Shown here piece after piece: positions 14,659 to 23,199 of a stretch of 32,908 nucleotides of DNA; positions within the stretch are counted from its first letter, which is position 1; every line of letters begins with the position of its first letter. Origin of the DNA: an uncultured Ruthenibacterium sp. (GTDB taxonomy: Bacteria > Bacillota > Clostridia > Oscillospirales > Ruminococcaceae); the NCBI GenBank assembly GCA_910587145.1, contig CAJUMH010000031.1:1-32908 (forward strand). The letters run 5' to 3'. The translations under genes were made by a program, and so were the position numbers. The notes beneath the pieces were generated by a model that was not told the DNA's origin, did not search any database, and worked only from the letters and a program-made list of their open reading frames with translations.

Positions 14659-15981
14659 GTGTTTGAAACCTTTCGCAACGCATGGAAGATTGAAGATTTG
14701 CGCAAGAGGCTGCTTTTTACACTTTTGATCATCGTTCTGTTCCGGCTGGGCTGCGCCGTGCCGGTGCCGTTTATCGCAAAAGAGGCGCTGACAGCGTGGG
14801 TGGGAGCCCAGTCCGACAGCCTGTTTGGCTATTTTGATATGCTGACAGGCGGTTCGTTCTCCCGCGCGTCGCTGTTTGCGCTGAGCGTGACGCCGTATAT
14901 CAACGCGTCCATTATCATCCAGCTGCTCACGGTAGCCATCCCCGCGCTGGAGCGCCTTGCAAAAGAGGGCGAGGACGGGCGCCGCAGGCTGACGCGCATT
15001 ACGCGCTATACCGGCGCGGGCATTGCCACAGGCCTCGGCATTGGCTACTACATCCTGCTGCGCGGCCAGGGCGCGCTGCTCTACGGCGCGGGCAAGCCGA
15101 TGTTTGAGCAGATCTTTTCGGCGGTTGTCATTGTGCTTGCGTTTGTGGCGGGCTCGATGCTCATCCAGTGGCTGGGCGAGCAGATCGACGTAAAGGGCAT
15201 CGGGAACGGCATTTCGATCCTGATCTTCGCGGGCATTGTCTCCCGCATGTCGAATGTGTTCTCCACGGCGCAGTCATGGATCAAGCTTGCCGCGGAGGGC
15301 GAGGTGCGGTATCTGTTCGCACTGGTGCTCACGCCGCTGATCGCGATTGCGGTGGTGGTGTTCATCGTTGTGCTGAACGCCGCCGAGCGCCGTCTCCCCG
15401 TTATGTACGCAAAGCGTGTGGTGGGGCGCAAGATGTACGGCGGCCAGAATACGCACATCCCCATCAAAGTAAATATGAGCGGCGTAATGCCGGTAATCTT
15501 CGCCAGCGCGCTGGCCTCGATCCCGGGTACGATCGGCGGCTTCTTCCCGAATCTGTACGATCCCATAGCGCATCCGTTTGCCTCGCCGTTCCTGCGTGCG
15601 TTCAACACCACCGGCTGGTTCTATGCCGTGATCTACCTGCTTTTGATCATCGGGTTCAACTACTTCTATGTTGGCACGCAGTACAATCCTGTAGAGATCG
15701 CCAACAACCTGCGTTCCAACAGCGGCACGATCCCGGGTTACCGTCCGGGTAAGCCCACCAGCGATTTCATCACAAAGGTGCTGGGCAAGATTACGTTTAT
15801 CGGCGCGCTGTTTCTGGGCGCTGTCGCCATTCTGCCCATCGTGCTGAGCGCGATCTTCCAGATCGGCGGCCTGTCGCTGGGCGGCACGAGCCTGCTGATC
15901 GTAGTGGGCGTGGCGTTGGATACCTCCCGCAGTTTGGAATCCTATATGCTGATGCGCCACCACAAGGGCTTCCTTGAGTAA
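14659..15981 (+). CDS. secY: Protein translocase subunit SecY (GTG start)
   Basis: Pore subunit of the SecYEG channel in the cytoplasmic membrane. The 440 residues match family length and contain ten predicted membrane segments, the first at LLFTLLIIVLFRLGCAVPVPF. The plug region (SLFGYFDMLTGGSFSRASLFAL), the YINASIIIQLL helix, and the cytoplasmic loop AERRLPVMYAKR involved in SecA and ribosome contact are recognisable. GTG 14659 follows a GAGGTGAT site inside rplO, implying coupling. adk comes next, 25 bases downstream. Confidence 0.98.
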   Translation: MFETFRNAWKIEDLRKRLLFTLLIIVLFRLGCAVPVPFIAKEALTAWVGAQSDSLFGYFDMLTGGSFSRASLFALSVTPYINASIIIQLLTVAIPALERLAKEGEDGRRRLTRITRYTGAGIATGLGIGYYILLRGQGALLYGAGKPMFEQIFSAVVIVLAFVAGSMLIQWLGEQIDVKGIGNGISILIFAGIVSRMSNVFSTAQSWIKLAAEGEVRYLFALVLTPLIAIAVVVFIVVLNAAERRLPVMYAKRVVGRKMYGGQNTHIPIKVNMSGVMPVIFASALASIPGTIGGFFPNLYDPIAHPFASPFLRAFNTTGWFYAVIYLLLIIGFNYFYVGTQYNPVEIANNLRSNSGTIPGYRPGKPTSDFITKVLGKITFIGALFLGAVAILPIVLSAIFQIGGLSLGGTSLLIVVGVALDTSRSLESYMLMRHHKGFLE

Positions 15982-16006
15982 GCGCGCGGTTAAGGAGGAA
16001 CGTGTT

Positions 16007-16645
16007 ATGAATCTGATCCTCTTAGGCGCGCCCGGCGCCGGCAAGGGTACGCAGGCCGAGATTATCTGCGACAGGCTGCGCATTCCGGCCGTGAGTACCG
16101 GCAACATTCTGCGCGAGGCGATGAAAAACGGTACCGAGATGGGCGCGCGCGCAAAATCGTTCATCGATTCCGGCGCGCTCGTGCCGGACGACGTGATCAT
16201 CGGCATCATCAAAGAGCGTCTGGCGCAGGACGACTGCAAAAACGGTTTTATTTTAGACGGCGTGCCCCGCACGGTGGCGCAGGCCGAGGCGCTCGAAGAA
16301 ATGGGCGTGCAGATCGACCGTGTGGTGGATCTTGAGGTGCTGGACGACGTGATCATTCAGCGGCTTTCGGGCCGCCGGGTATGCTCGGCCTGCGGGGCCA
16401 GCTATCACACAACGGCAAAGCCCTCGGCCAGTCCCGACGTCTGCGACCGCTGCGGCGGCGCGCTCATTGCCCGCAAGGACGACGAGCCCTCCACCATCCG
16501 CGAGCGCCTGAAGGTATACCACGAGCAGACCGAACCGCTGGTGGAATTCTACCGCGCACGCGGCAAGCTGGTGGTGGTAAAGGGACAGGAAACCGTGGCC
16601 GATACCACCCGGCAGCTGTTTGAAAAGCTGGGGGTCGAACCGTGA
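16007..16645 (+). CDS. adk: Adenylate kinase, zinc-lid type
   Basis: Cytosolic enzyme that interconverts ATP + AMP and 2 ADP. The 212-residue product has the P-loop GAPGAGKGTQ (residues 8-17), the AMP-site LDGVPRT (Val where Phe is common), and a long LID domain with Cys126, Cys129, Cys146 and Cys149, the Cys4 zinc pattern of Gram-positive Adk. Start ATG 16007 has AAGGAGGA at 15992-15999; the upstream ATG at 15974 overlaps secY and is not used. The stop overlaps map by GTGA. Confidence 0.97.
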   Translation: MNLILLGAPGAGKGTQAEIICDRLRIPAVSTGNILREAMKNGTEMGARAKSFIDSGALVPDDVIIGIIKERLAQDDCKNGFILDGVPRTVAQAEALEEMGVQIDRVVDLEVLDDVIIQRLSGRRVCSACGASYHTTAKPSASPDVCDRCGGALIARKDDEPSTIRERLKVYHEQTEPLVEFYRARGKLVVVKGQETVADTTRQLFEKLGVEP

Positions 16646-17400
16646 TCCGCCTGAAAACAGCAAAAGAGATCGATGCGATGCGGCCCGCGTGCCGCATCTC
16701 GGCCGAGGCGCTGCGGCTGGGCGGCGAGGCTGTCCGCCCGGGCGTTACCACGGCGCAGATCGACAAGATCATTCACGATTATATCGTCAGCCAGGGCGCC
16801 CGCCCCAATTTTAAGGGGCAGGGCGGCTTTCCGGGCAGCGCGTGCATCTCGGTGAACGATGTTGTAATTCACGGCATCCCGTCCCACGGGACGGTGCTGC
16901 ACGAGGGCGATATTGTCAGCATCGATACGGGCGCGGCCATTGACGGCTGGAACGGCGACAATGCCGCCACGTTTGCGGTGGGCGCGGTATCCGAGACGGC
17001 GCGGCGCCTGATGGAGGCCACAAAGGCCTCTCTGATGTGCGGCATTGCCGCCGCGCAGGTGGGCAACCGCATCGGCGATATCAGCGCGGCGGTACAGCAG
17101 TATGTGGAAAACGCGGGTTTTTCCGTTGTGCGCACCTTCGTCGGCCACGGCGTGGGGCGCAAGCTGCACGAGGACCCCGAGGTGCCGAACTTTGGCACGG
17201 CCGGGCACGGGCAGCGCCTTGTGAGCGGAATGGTCATTGCCATCGAGCCGATGGTGAACGAGAAAAGCCACGTGGTAAAGACGATGTCCGACGGGTGGAC
17301 GACCCGTACCGCGGACGGCGGGCTGGCGGCTCATTTCGAGCACACCATCGCCATCACGCCGAACGGGCCGGTCATCCTCACACAGCCAAGGGGAGTGTAA
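16642..17400 (+). CDS. map: Type I methionine aminopeptidase (GTG start)
   Basis: Removes the initiator Met from nascent proteins. The 252-residue product retains all expected metal ligands, Asp95 and Asp106 (SIDTGAAIDGWNGDNAAT), His169 (FVGHGVG), Glu202 (IEPMV) and Glu233 (HFEHTIAIT), plus catalytic-site His77. No N-terminal zinc-finger extension is present. GTG 16642 overlaps the adk TGA, so translation is coupled. infA begins four bases after its stop. Confidence 0.97.
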   Translation: MIRLKTAKEIDAMRPACRISAEALRLGGEAVRPGVTTAQIDKIIHDYIVSQGARPNFKGQGGFPGSACISVNDVVIHGIPSHGTVLHEGDIVSIDTGAAIDGWNGDNAATFAVGAVSETARRLMEATKASLMCGIAAAQVGNRIGDISAAVQQYVENAGFSVVRTFVGHGVGRKLHEDPEVPNFGTAGHGQRLVSGMVIAIEPMVNEKSHVVKTMSDGWTTRTADGGLAAHFEHTIAITPNGPVILTQPRGV

Positions 17401-17404
17401 CAGC

Positions 17405-17623
17405 ATGTCCAAAGAAGACGTCATTGAAGTAGAGGGTGTCGTGGTCGAGGCCATGCCCAACGCAATGTTCCTGGTAGAGATCCAAGGCGGGCACCGTCTG
17501 CTGGCACACATTTCCGGCAAGCTGCGCATGAACTTCATCCGTATTCTGCCGGGAGATAAAGTCACATTGGAGATGAGCCCTTACGATTTGACAAAGGGCC
17601 GCATCACATGGCGCTCGAAATAA
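17405..17623 (+). CDS. infA: Translation initiation factor IF-1
   Basis: The 72-residue OB-fold factor blocks the ribosomal A site during initiation. MSKEDVIEVEGVVVEAMPN and GHRLLAHISGKLRMNFIRI are diagnostic, as is SPYDLTKGRITWR at the end. It is tightly packed after map. The order map-infA-rpmJ is common in Firmicutes. Confidence 0.98.
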   Translation: MSKEDVIEVEGVVVEAMPNAMFLVEIQGGHRLLAHISGKLRMNFIRILPGDKVTLEMSPYDLTKGRITWRSK

Positions 17624-17657
17624 GCGTTTCGCGCGCCGCCAGAAGGAGGGAACAGAC

Positions 17658-17771
17658 ATGAAGGTGAAACCTTCCGTTAAACCGATCTGTGAAAAATGCA
17701 AAGTCATCAAGCGCAAAGGCCGCGTGATGGTGATCTGCCAGAACCCGAAGCACAAACAGCGTCAGGGCTGA
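17658..17771 (+). CDS. rpmJ: 50S ribosomal protein L36
   Basis: A 37-residue gene readable directly: MKVKPSVKPICEKCKVIK, then RKGRVMVICQNPKHKQRQG. It is the Cys3-His zinc-ribbon form of L36 (CxxC, then Cys and His), one of the smallest ribosomal proteins. AGAAGGAGGG at 17641-17650 precedes the ATG. It is short enough to be missed by ORF length cut-offs. A 392-base gene-free stretch follows. Confidence 0.97.
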   Translation: MKVKPSVKPICEKCKVIKRKGRVMVICQNPKHKQRQG

Positions 17772-18163
17772 TCGGCATTCAGGGCCGGCCGTTTTCCCCG
17801 CCGCGGGGCGGGCGCTTCCCTCCGGGAAGCGGGGCGGGCGGCATTTCCACGCATTCCAGCCGCAGCGGGCCGCCCTTATCCCGCCGGTTCTCTGCGGCAT
17901 CATTATCAGAGGGATAGCAGGAACCTCTGAAGCGATCCCCGGGCGCATCTTGGCGGCAAATTTCCCGCCTGTCTTTGTTCCAAAATTTTGAAATACTGCA
18001 AAATTCTTAGCGGCATGCCGCTTTAGAATTTTGGCATCCCCTTTGCGGGGACATTGCGTATTCCCGCGGTTTTGGAGCTTCGACAGCCCAAAAATTTGCT
18101 CGCCGATCCGGCCCGCTGATCGAATCAGAGCTTCCACAAATCAATCAGGAGGTGCTAAAAAAC
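17772..18163 (+). other. Gene-free, hairpin-rich gap between rpmJ and rpsM
   Basis: No gene is seen in these 392 bases; rpmJ and rpsM are usually nearly adjacent. Hairpins occur at 17813-17831 (8 bp, CGCTTCCC with GGGAAGCG), 17906-17930 (7 bp, TCAGAGG with CCTCTGA), 18000-18032 (8 bp AAAATTCT with AGAATTTT around the palindrome GCGGCATGCCGC) and 18038-18050 (4 bp). I could not find a well-spaced -35/-10 pair. The stretch may be a leader for the alpha-operon genes or an inserted repeat. It ends with the AGGAGGT ribosome site of rpsM. Confidence 0.5.
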
Positions 18164-18532
18164 ATGGCACGTATCGCCGGAGTTGACTTGCCCAAGGAAA
18201 AGCGAGTTGAAATTGGCCTCACCTATATCTACGGCATCGGCCGCAGCGCGGCCACCGAGATCCTGAACGCGACAAAGATCAATCCCGATACCCGCGTAAA
18301 GGATCTCACCAAGGACGAGGAGGCGCTCATCCGCGACTACATCGACAAGAATTTCATCGTCGAGGGCGATCTGCGCCGCAACACCGCGCTGGATATCAAG
18401 CGTTTGGTCGAGATCCAGTGCTATCGCGGCATCCGTCACCGCAAGGGCCTTCCCGTTCGCGGCCAGCGTTCCAAGACGAACGCCCGTACCCGCAAGGGCC
18501 CGAAGCGCACGGTGGCAAACAAGAAGAAGTGA
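18164..18532 (+). CDS. rpsM: 30S ribosomal protein S13
   Basis: The 122-residue head protein forms inter-subunit bridge B1. ATG 18164 gives MARIAGVDLPKEKRVEIGLTYIYGIG, with AGGAGGT upstream; a GTG four codons earlier lies inside the ribosome site. GIRHRKGLPVRGQRSKTNARTRKG is the standard C-terminal tail reaching the P-site tRNA. First gene of the alpha block. Confidence 0.97.
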   Translation: MARIAGVDLPKEKRVEIGLTYIYGIGRSAATEILNATKINPDTRVKDLTKDEEALIRDYIDKNFIVEGDLRRNTALDIKRLVEIQCYRGIRHRKGLPVRGQRSKTNARTRKGPKRTVANKKK

Positions 18533-18555
18533 TTCACTGAGGGAGGATCGATAGA

Positions 18556-18966
18556 ATGGCACAAAAAGCCGCTGCTAAAAAAGGCGCTCCCGTACGTGGC
18601 AAGCGCCGCGAGCGCAAAAACATTGAACGTGGCTGCGCGCATATTCAGAGCACGTTCAACAACACCATTGTTACCATTACCGATGTGCAGGGCAACGCGG
18701 TGTCGTGGGCCAGCGCCGGCGGGCTTGGCTTCCGCGGCTCGCGCAAATCGACGCCGTATGCTGCGCAGACCGCTGCGGAAACTGCCGCCCGTGCCGCGAT
18801 GGAGCACGGCATGAAGACGGTAGAGGTTTATGTAAAAGGCCCCGGTTCCGGCCGTGAAGCCGCGATTCGCGCTTTGCAGGCCACCGGCTTGGAGGTAAAT
18901 ATGATCAAGGACGTTACCCCCATTCCGCACAACGGCTGCCGTCCGCCCAAGCGCCGCCGCATTTAA
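18556..18966 (+). CDS. rpsK: 30S ribosomal protein S11
   Basis: Platform protein near the Shine-Dalgarno helix (136 residues). HIQSTFNNTIVTITDVQGN and GSGREAAIRALQATGLEV, with the terminal CRPPKRRRI, are diagnostic. The N-terminal Lys/Arg-rich arm (AAAKKGAPVRGKRRER) is normal. GGGAGGATCG precedes the ATG. Confidence 0.98.
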   Translation: MAQKAAAKKGAPVRGKRRERKNIERGCAHIQSTFNNTIVTITDVQGNAVSWASAGGLGFRGSRKSTPYAAQTAAETAARAAMEHGMKTVEVYVKGPGSGREAAIRALQATGLEVNMIKDVTPIPHNGCRPPKRRRI

Positions 18967-18983
18967 TCAAAGGAGGAAAAACA

Positions 18984-19610
18984 ATGGCAAGATATACAGG
19001 CGCAGTCTGCCGCCAGTGCCGCCGCGAAAATCAGAAGCTGTTTCTGAAGGGCGACCGCTGCTATTCGGACAAGTGCGCGCTGGCACGCCGCAGCTTTGTA
19101 CCGGGCCAGCACGGCCAGAATCAGGCGCGCAAGAAGGTTTCCGAGTACGGCCTGCAGCTGCGCGCAAAGCAGAAGGCAAAGCGTTACTACGGCGTACTGG
19201 AAAGCCAGTTCGCGCATTATTTCGAGATGGCCGAGCGCAAGAGCGGCATTACCGGCGAAAATCTGCTTCGGATCCTTGAAAGCAGACTTGATAACATCGT
19301 TTATCGCGCGGGCTTTGCCATGAGCCGCAAGGAAGCCCGCCAGCTGGTACTGCACCGCCACTTCAGTGTGAACGGCCAGACCGTGAACATTCCCTCCTAC
19401 CTCGTAAAAGAGGGGGACAAGATCGCCGTGCGCACCACAGACTGCAACAAGATCAAGGAATGCATCGAGAAAAACAGCGCCCGCCCGGTGCCCGCGTGGC
19501 TGGATAAGGACGCCGAGAAAATGACGGTCAGCGTGATTAAGCTGCCGGAGCGCGATGCGATCGACTTCGATATCGAAGAGCACCTCATCGTCGAGCTGTA
19601 CTCCAAGTAA
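18984..19610 (+). CDS. rpsD: 30S ribosomal protein S4, zinc-finger form
   Basis: The 208-residue 16S assembly initiator is also an mRNA entry-site protein. The N-terminus carries Cys9, Cys12, Cys26 and Cys31 (VCRQCRR ... RCYSDKC), a zinc-finger pattern kept in many S4 proteins, followed by PGQHG. The S4 RNA-binding domain RLDNIVYRAGFAMSRKEARQLVLHRHFSVNG follows. Its place between rpsK and rpoA is usual in Clostridia, whereas in Bacillus subtilis rpsD is elsewhere. S4 is the alpha-operon repressor in E. coli. Confidence 0.97.
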   Translation: MARYTGAVCRQCRRENQKLFLKGDRCYSDKCALARRSFVPGQHGQNQARKKVSEYGLQLRAKQKAKRYYGVLESQFAHYFEMAERKSGITGENLLRILESRLDNIVYRAGFAMSRKEARQLVLHRHFSVNGQTVNIPSYLVKEGDKIAVRTTDCNKIKECIEKNSARPVPAWLDKDAEKMTVSVIKLPERDAIDFDIEEHLIVELYSK

Positions 19611-19688
19611 TCCCCGTGATCCTCATTGCATGCGAACAATTTGGCAAGCGGCGCGCTGCCGCCTGCCTGACCTAAGGAGGGTTTTAGA

Positions 19689-20642
19689 ATGATGGAGATT
19701 GAGAGACCCAGGATCGATACCGCGAACCTGTCTGCGGACGGCCGCTACGGCAAATTTGTCGTGGAGCCGCTGGAACGCGGCTTCGGTACCACCTTGGGCA
19801 ACAGCCTGCGGCGTGTGCTGCTTTCCAGCCTGCCGGGCGTGGCAGTCACCAGCATTAAAATCGACGGGGTAGTTCACGAGTTCTCCACGATCGAGGGTGT
19901 GAAAGAGGACGTTACGGAAATCGTCCTGAACGTAAAGGGCATCACCGCGAAGCTGTATTCCGATACGCCGAAAACCGTGCGCATCGAGGCCAGCGGGGAA
20001 GGCGAGGTAACGGCCGGCAGCATCCAGCAGGACGCCGAGATCGAGGTGCTGAACCCCGATTGGCACATTGCAACGCTTGCCGATGGGGCAAAGCTGATCA
20101 TGGAGCTGGTTTTTGACAAAGGCCGCGGCTATGTTCCGGCGGAACGCAACAAGCCGGCTGCGGAGCAGGCGTCGCTGAGCGCGCTGCCTGTGGACAGCAT
20201 TTATACGCCTGTGCTCAAGGTAAACTATACGGTAGAGAATACCCGTGTCGGCCAGATCACCGATTACGACAAGCTGACGCTTGAGGTCTGGACGGACGGC
20301 ACGATCAGCGCACAGGAGGCCGTAAGCCTTGCGGCGCGCATCATGACAGAGCACCTGAACCTTTTTGTGACGCTGTCGCAGGAGGCGATGGAGACAGAGA
20401 TCATGGTGGAGAAGGACGACAAGGGCAAGGAAAAAACGCTGGAGATGACCATCGAGGAGCTGGATCTCTCTGTGCGCTCGTTCAACTGCCTGAAGCGTGC
20501 CGGCATCAATACTGTGGAGGATCTGATCAACAAATCGGAAGACGAGATGATGAAGGTGCGCAACCTCGGCCGCAAGAGCCTGGAAGAGGTAATGGCGAAG
20601 CTGGATTCCCTCGGCTTTACGCTCACAAAAGAAGAAGAGTAA
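19689..20642 (+). CDS. rpoA: RNA polymerase alpha subunit
   Basis: Alpha nucleates core polymerase assembly and contacts UP elements and activators. The 317 residues divide into the N-terminal dimerisation domain (about 1-230, with VEPLERGFGTTLGNSLRRVLL) and, after a linker, the C-terminal DNA-binding domain (about 250-317: NCLKRAGINTVEDLI ... VRNLGRKSLEEV). TAAGGAGGG upstream fits ATG 19689 or 19692. About 100 bases with a GC-rich self-complementary segment separate it from rplQ. Confidence 0.98.
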   Translation: MMEIERPRIDTANLSADGRYGKFVVEPLERGFGTTLGNSLRRVLLSSLPGVAVTSIKIDGVVHEFSTIEGVKEDVTEIVLNVKGITAKLYSDTPKTVRIEASGEGEVTAGSIQQDAEIEVLNPDWHIATLADGAKLIMELVFDKGRGYVPAERNKPAAEQASLSALPVDSIYTPVLKVNYTVENTRVGQITDYDKLTLEVWTDGTISAQEAVSLAARIMTEHLNLFVTLSQEAMETEIMVEKDDKGKEKTLEMTIEELDLSVRSFNCLKRAGINTVEDLINKSEDEMMKVRNLGRKSLEEVMAKLDSLGFTLTKEEE

Positions 20643-20746
20643 AAATTGAACCGCGTTTTCGCCCCAAAAAGCGCCGGGCCTGCACAAGCGGGCCCGCCGC
20701 GCGGCGGCAAACGCGTTCCCACCAAACTGCAAAGGAGTGAAACAGC

Positions 20747-21088
20747 ATGCCCGGTACGAGAAAGCTTGGCAGAACCAGCGATCACCGCAGGGCGATGCTC
20801 CGCGCCATGGTAACCTTTCTGCTGGAGAACGGCAGGATCGAGACGACAGTGACGCGCGCCAAAGAGGTGCGCGCGATGGCGGAGAAGATGGTGACCCTCG
20901 GCAAACGCGACGACCTGCACGCAAAGCGTCAGGTATTCAGCTACATCACAAAAGAGGACGTAGCAAAGAAAGTGATCGATGAGATCGGCCCGAAATATGC
21001 CGACCGCGACGGCGGCTACACCCGCATCATCAAAACCGGTGTGCGCCGCGGCGACGCCGCCGAGATGGCGATCCTCGAGCTGGTTTGA
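20747..21088 (+). CDS. rplQ: 50S ribosomal protein L17
   Basis: Last gene of the cluster, encoding a 113-residue protein near the exit tunnel. MPGTRKLGRTSDHRRAMLRAMV and the C-terminal GGYTRIIKTGVRRGDAAEMAILELV match the short Gram-positive form of L17. AAAGGAG precedes the ATG. The usual downstream Firmicutes neighbours, energy-coupling-factor transporter genes and truA, are absent here. Confidence 0.98.
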   Translation: MPGTRKLGRTSDHRRAMLRAMVTFLLENGRIETTVTRAKEVRAMAEKMVTLGKRDDLHAKRQVFSYITKEDVAKKVIDEIGPKYADRDGGYTRIIKTGVRRGDAAEMAILELV

Positions 21089-21118
21089 CCGGGGAGACCC
21101 CGCGCACAGAAATTTAAA

Positions 21119-21156
21119 GCGATCAGGCCGCCGGAGGTTTCCGGCGGCCTGATCGC
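21119..21156 (+). terminator. Terminator of the ribosomal cluster
   Basis: A perfect 17-bp stem pairs 21119-21135 with 21140-21156 around a GGTT loop and is followed by TGTTTA. It is flanked by AAA on the left. It is the strongest hairpin in the window and falls 30 bases after rplQ, so it most likely ends the 16-kb transcription unit. The T-tract is short. Confidence 0.8.
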
Positions 21157-21372
21157 TGTTTATGGAATTGCTGTTAATGGCGTTTTCCGCTCGACACAGA
21201 GCCGATTTTCCGGGCTCCCGCTGCCCCATGCCCGTCTGCCTTTACAGGAACATCCGCCGCCGCCCCGCCCGGGAAAAGCGCCGCGTGCGGGGCGGCGGGA
21301 TCGGATGTTTTCGCTTGGGGAAGCGTACTATGCGGGGCGGGGGGATCCGGCGGTGTTCCTGACGTTTGCCGG

Positions 21373-22764
21373 CTACGCCGCGTCGGGCGCGCGGCGTGGC
21401 GCGGCGGTGGGCTCGTGCAGAACATCATTCAGGCGAAAGGCCGAAAGCAGCAGCCCGATCACAACGGCCTGGATAAACAGATCCACGCTGCTGCCGAAAA
21501 ACGGGAGAATGCCCGCCGTCAGGGGCCATCCGAAGCAGCCGCACAGGTATAAAATGCCGCTGCCCGAGAGCGCCGTGCACACGGATACCGCGCACAGCCG
21601 GCCGGCGCCGCTGCGAATGCGGGCTGCGGTGTGCCACAGCCAAAGCACCGCACCCGCCACGGCCGCAATGGCCGCGAATGCCCAAAAAGCGCCGAAGCGC
21701 CAGCCGAGCAGCGTCGGCAGGAAATCGGCAAAAAGCGTGGCCGCGCCATGCTCGACAAAATCTTCCATGCAAAGGCCGGTCTGCTCGCTCAAAAGCAGCG
21801 TCCCGTTGCCGGGCGAAAACCAGCGCATGCCCTCCCACATGCGGCGCAAAGCGTTCGGCCAGAAGTCTGCGCCGGCATCGCCTGCCCAAAGCGAGCGGCC
21901 CAAAGGATCCAAAAGCGCCGGGCCATAGCTGCATACAAGTACCAGCAGAGGGCAGGCGAGCATACCAAGCACTGCCAGAAGCAATGCACACATGCCGCGC
22001 CGCTTTCCAATGCAGAACCAATCGCCCCGGCAGCAGAAGACCCCAAGCACAAGCCCCATGGCGGCGAGCAAAAGCGCCGCCGCGAGCTGCGGCGTGTACA
22101 GGCACAGCACCAGCGCCGGAACAATGGCGATGCAGCATGTGCAAAAGCCCTGCCAGCCGCGCGTGCGCTGCCGGTAAACAACAGCGGCGTAAACGGGCGC
22201 GAACAGCAGCGCAAAATCAAGCGCGCCGTACAGCCCAAGAACCGGCAGCGGGAAAAAACGGCGCCCGTTGATGAGAACATTGCCAAAGAGCAATCCATAT
22301 CCGGAAAAGGCCAAAAGCCCGATATAAAGCTGCCATGCCCAGCGCGTCAGCAGAGAAAGATCCATACAAAAATGAATCAGCGCCAGTACCAGAACGCTGC
22401 ACTCCGCGGCAAACAGCGTTTGCCAGCTGCTCTCGCGAAACAGCAGCGTGCCGTCTGCGGAAAGCGGGATGCTCTGCCACCAGCGCAAAAGCCCGCTTGC
22501 AAACAGCAGCAGCGCCGCCGCGCAGAACGGCCCCCAGGCCGGGTGCGGGCGGTGGACGCGATCCAGCGCGCCGCCGGCCAGTACGGGGTCGCCCATACTC
22601 TCGACGGTTTTGCACTGCGCCTCTGCGGCGGTACAGCCCTGCTCCAAAAAGGCGTGGTATTGCTCATACAGATGGCTTTCCAGCTCGCTTTTCACACCGG
22701 GCACGGCCTTTCGGCAGCGCAGCTGCAGGGCGGCCGTTTCGATCCATTGTTGGAGGGCATCCAT
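21373..22764 (-). CDS. SEDS-like (FtsW/RodA/SpoVE) membrane protein with N-terminal permease-prefix domain
   Basis: A 463-residue protein. The start ATG 22764 has GAAAGGAGAT upstream and overlaps the padR stop (TAATG). Residues 1-75 form a helical prefix domain (KSELESHLYEQYHAFLEQG ... ESMGDPVLAGGALDRVHRP) of the kind found on clostridial permeases controlled by PadR. About ten hydrophobic segments follow. INGRRFF near 165-171, ADFLPTLLGWRFG near 346-358 (Asp347 in the place of the conserved TDF Asp) and TAGILPFFGSS near 416-425 resemble the SEDS signatures NGAQRW, TDFIF..GEELG and LPFxSYGGSS, but in diverged form. SEDS proteins polymerise peptidoglycan glycan strands or act in sporulation; whether this one is active is unknown. 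Confidence 0.7.
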   Translation of the reverse strand: MDALQQWIETAALQLRCRKAVPGVKSELESHLYEQYHAFLEQGCTAAEAQCKTVESMGDPVLAGGALDRVHRPHPAWGPFCAAALLLFASGLLRWWQSIPLSADGTLLFRESSWQTLFAAECSVLVLALIHFCMDLSLLTRWAWQLYIGLLAFSGYGLLFGNVLINGRRFFPLPVLGLYGALDFALLFAPVYAAVVYRQRTRGWQGFCTCCIAIVPALVLCLYTPQLAAALLLAAMGLVLGVFCCRGDWFCIGKRRGMCALLLAVLGMLACPLLVLVCSYGPALLDPLGRSLWAGDAGADFWPNALRRMWEGMRWFSPGNGTLLLSEQTGLCMEDFVEHGAATLFADFLPTLLGWRFGAFWAFAAIAAVAGAVLWLWHTAARIRSGAGRLCAVSVCTALSGSGILYLCGCFGWPLTAGILPFFGSSVDLFIQAVVIGLLLSAFRLNDVLHEPTAAPRRAPDAA

Positions 22765-23135
22765 TACAGCATCTCCTTTCGTGTATTGAAACTGGTGCGG
22801 CAGGCGTCCAGCACCGCGTTGATCGCGCGCGAAACGCGCCGCCACTCCGATTGCCGCGCCTCCAGCACGCCGCGCCCCGCGCTTGTAATGCGGTAATAGC
22901 GGCGCGGCCTTCCCGCCGTAACGGGCCCGCCCGGCTGCTCGTAGCTTTCGATGCTGCCCTCGGCCTCCAGCGCGTGCAAAATGGGATACAGCGTTCCGGC
23001 CTTCAGCGCAAAGGTATCGTTGGAGCGTTTCGCCAGCTCCTCAATCATCTGATAGCCGTACATGTCCCGTTCCGCCAACAGGCGCAGCAGCAGCATCTGT
23101 GCCGAGCCGGGCACAAGGCTTTTTTCCTGTGACAT
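22764..23135 (-). CDS. PadR-family transcriptional regulator
   Basis: A 123-residue winged-helix repressor. SAQMLLLRLLAERDMYGYQMIEELAKRSNDTFALKAGTLYPILHALEAEGSIES is the canonical PadR DNA-binding domain with its GTLYP motif; GRPRRYYRITSAGRGVLE forms the wing and start of the C-terminal helix. ATG 23135 is preferred over 23156 because AGGAGA lies 7 bases upstream. It is cotranscribed and translationally coupled (TAATG) with the SEDS-like gene, so it probably controls that gene and itself through the palindrome at 23165-23187. Confidence 0.95.
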   Translation of the reverse strand: MSQEKSLVPGSAQMLLLRLLAERDMYGYQMIEELAKRSNDTFALKAGTLYPILHALEAEGSIESYEQPGGPVTAGRPRRYYRITSAGRGVLEARQSEWRRVSRAINAVLDACRTSFNTRKEML

Positions 23136-23164
23136 AGCGGTTTTCTCCTGTCTCAAAATCGGAT

Positions 23165-23187
23165 AATATATAGATTACCTATATATT
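23165..23187. promoter_or_regulatory. Probable PadR operator
   Basis: A perfect 9-bp inverted repeat, AATATATAG and CTATATATT, with a 5-base centre lies between the padR -10 element and its start codon. The AT-rich dyad, its position just downstream of a strong promoter and the adjacent PadR gene make an autoregulatory operator likely. Confidence 0.7.
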
Positions 23188-23199
23188 TTTGATAGGGTC

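Noticed and set aside
21157..21372. Additional small gene between the ribosomal terminator and the SEDS-like gene
   Set aside because: Short ORFs on both strands are low-complexity and Pro/Arg-rich with no ribosome site.
21631..22896. 421-codon plus-strand ORF opposite the SEDS-like gene
   Set aside because: Basic, low-complexity antisense product with no ribosome site; the minus-strand gene has membrane segments, a ribosome site and coupling to padR.
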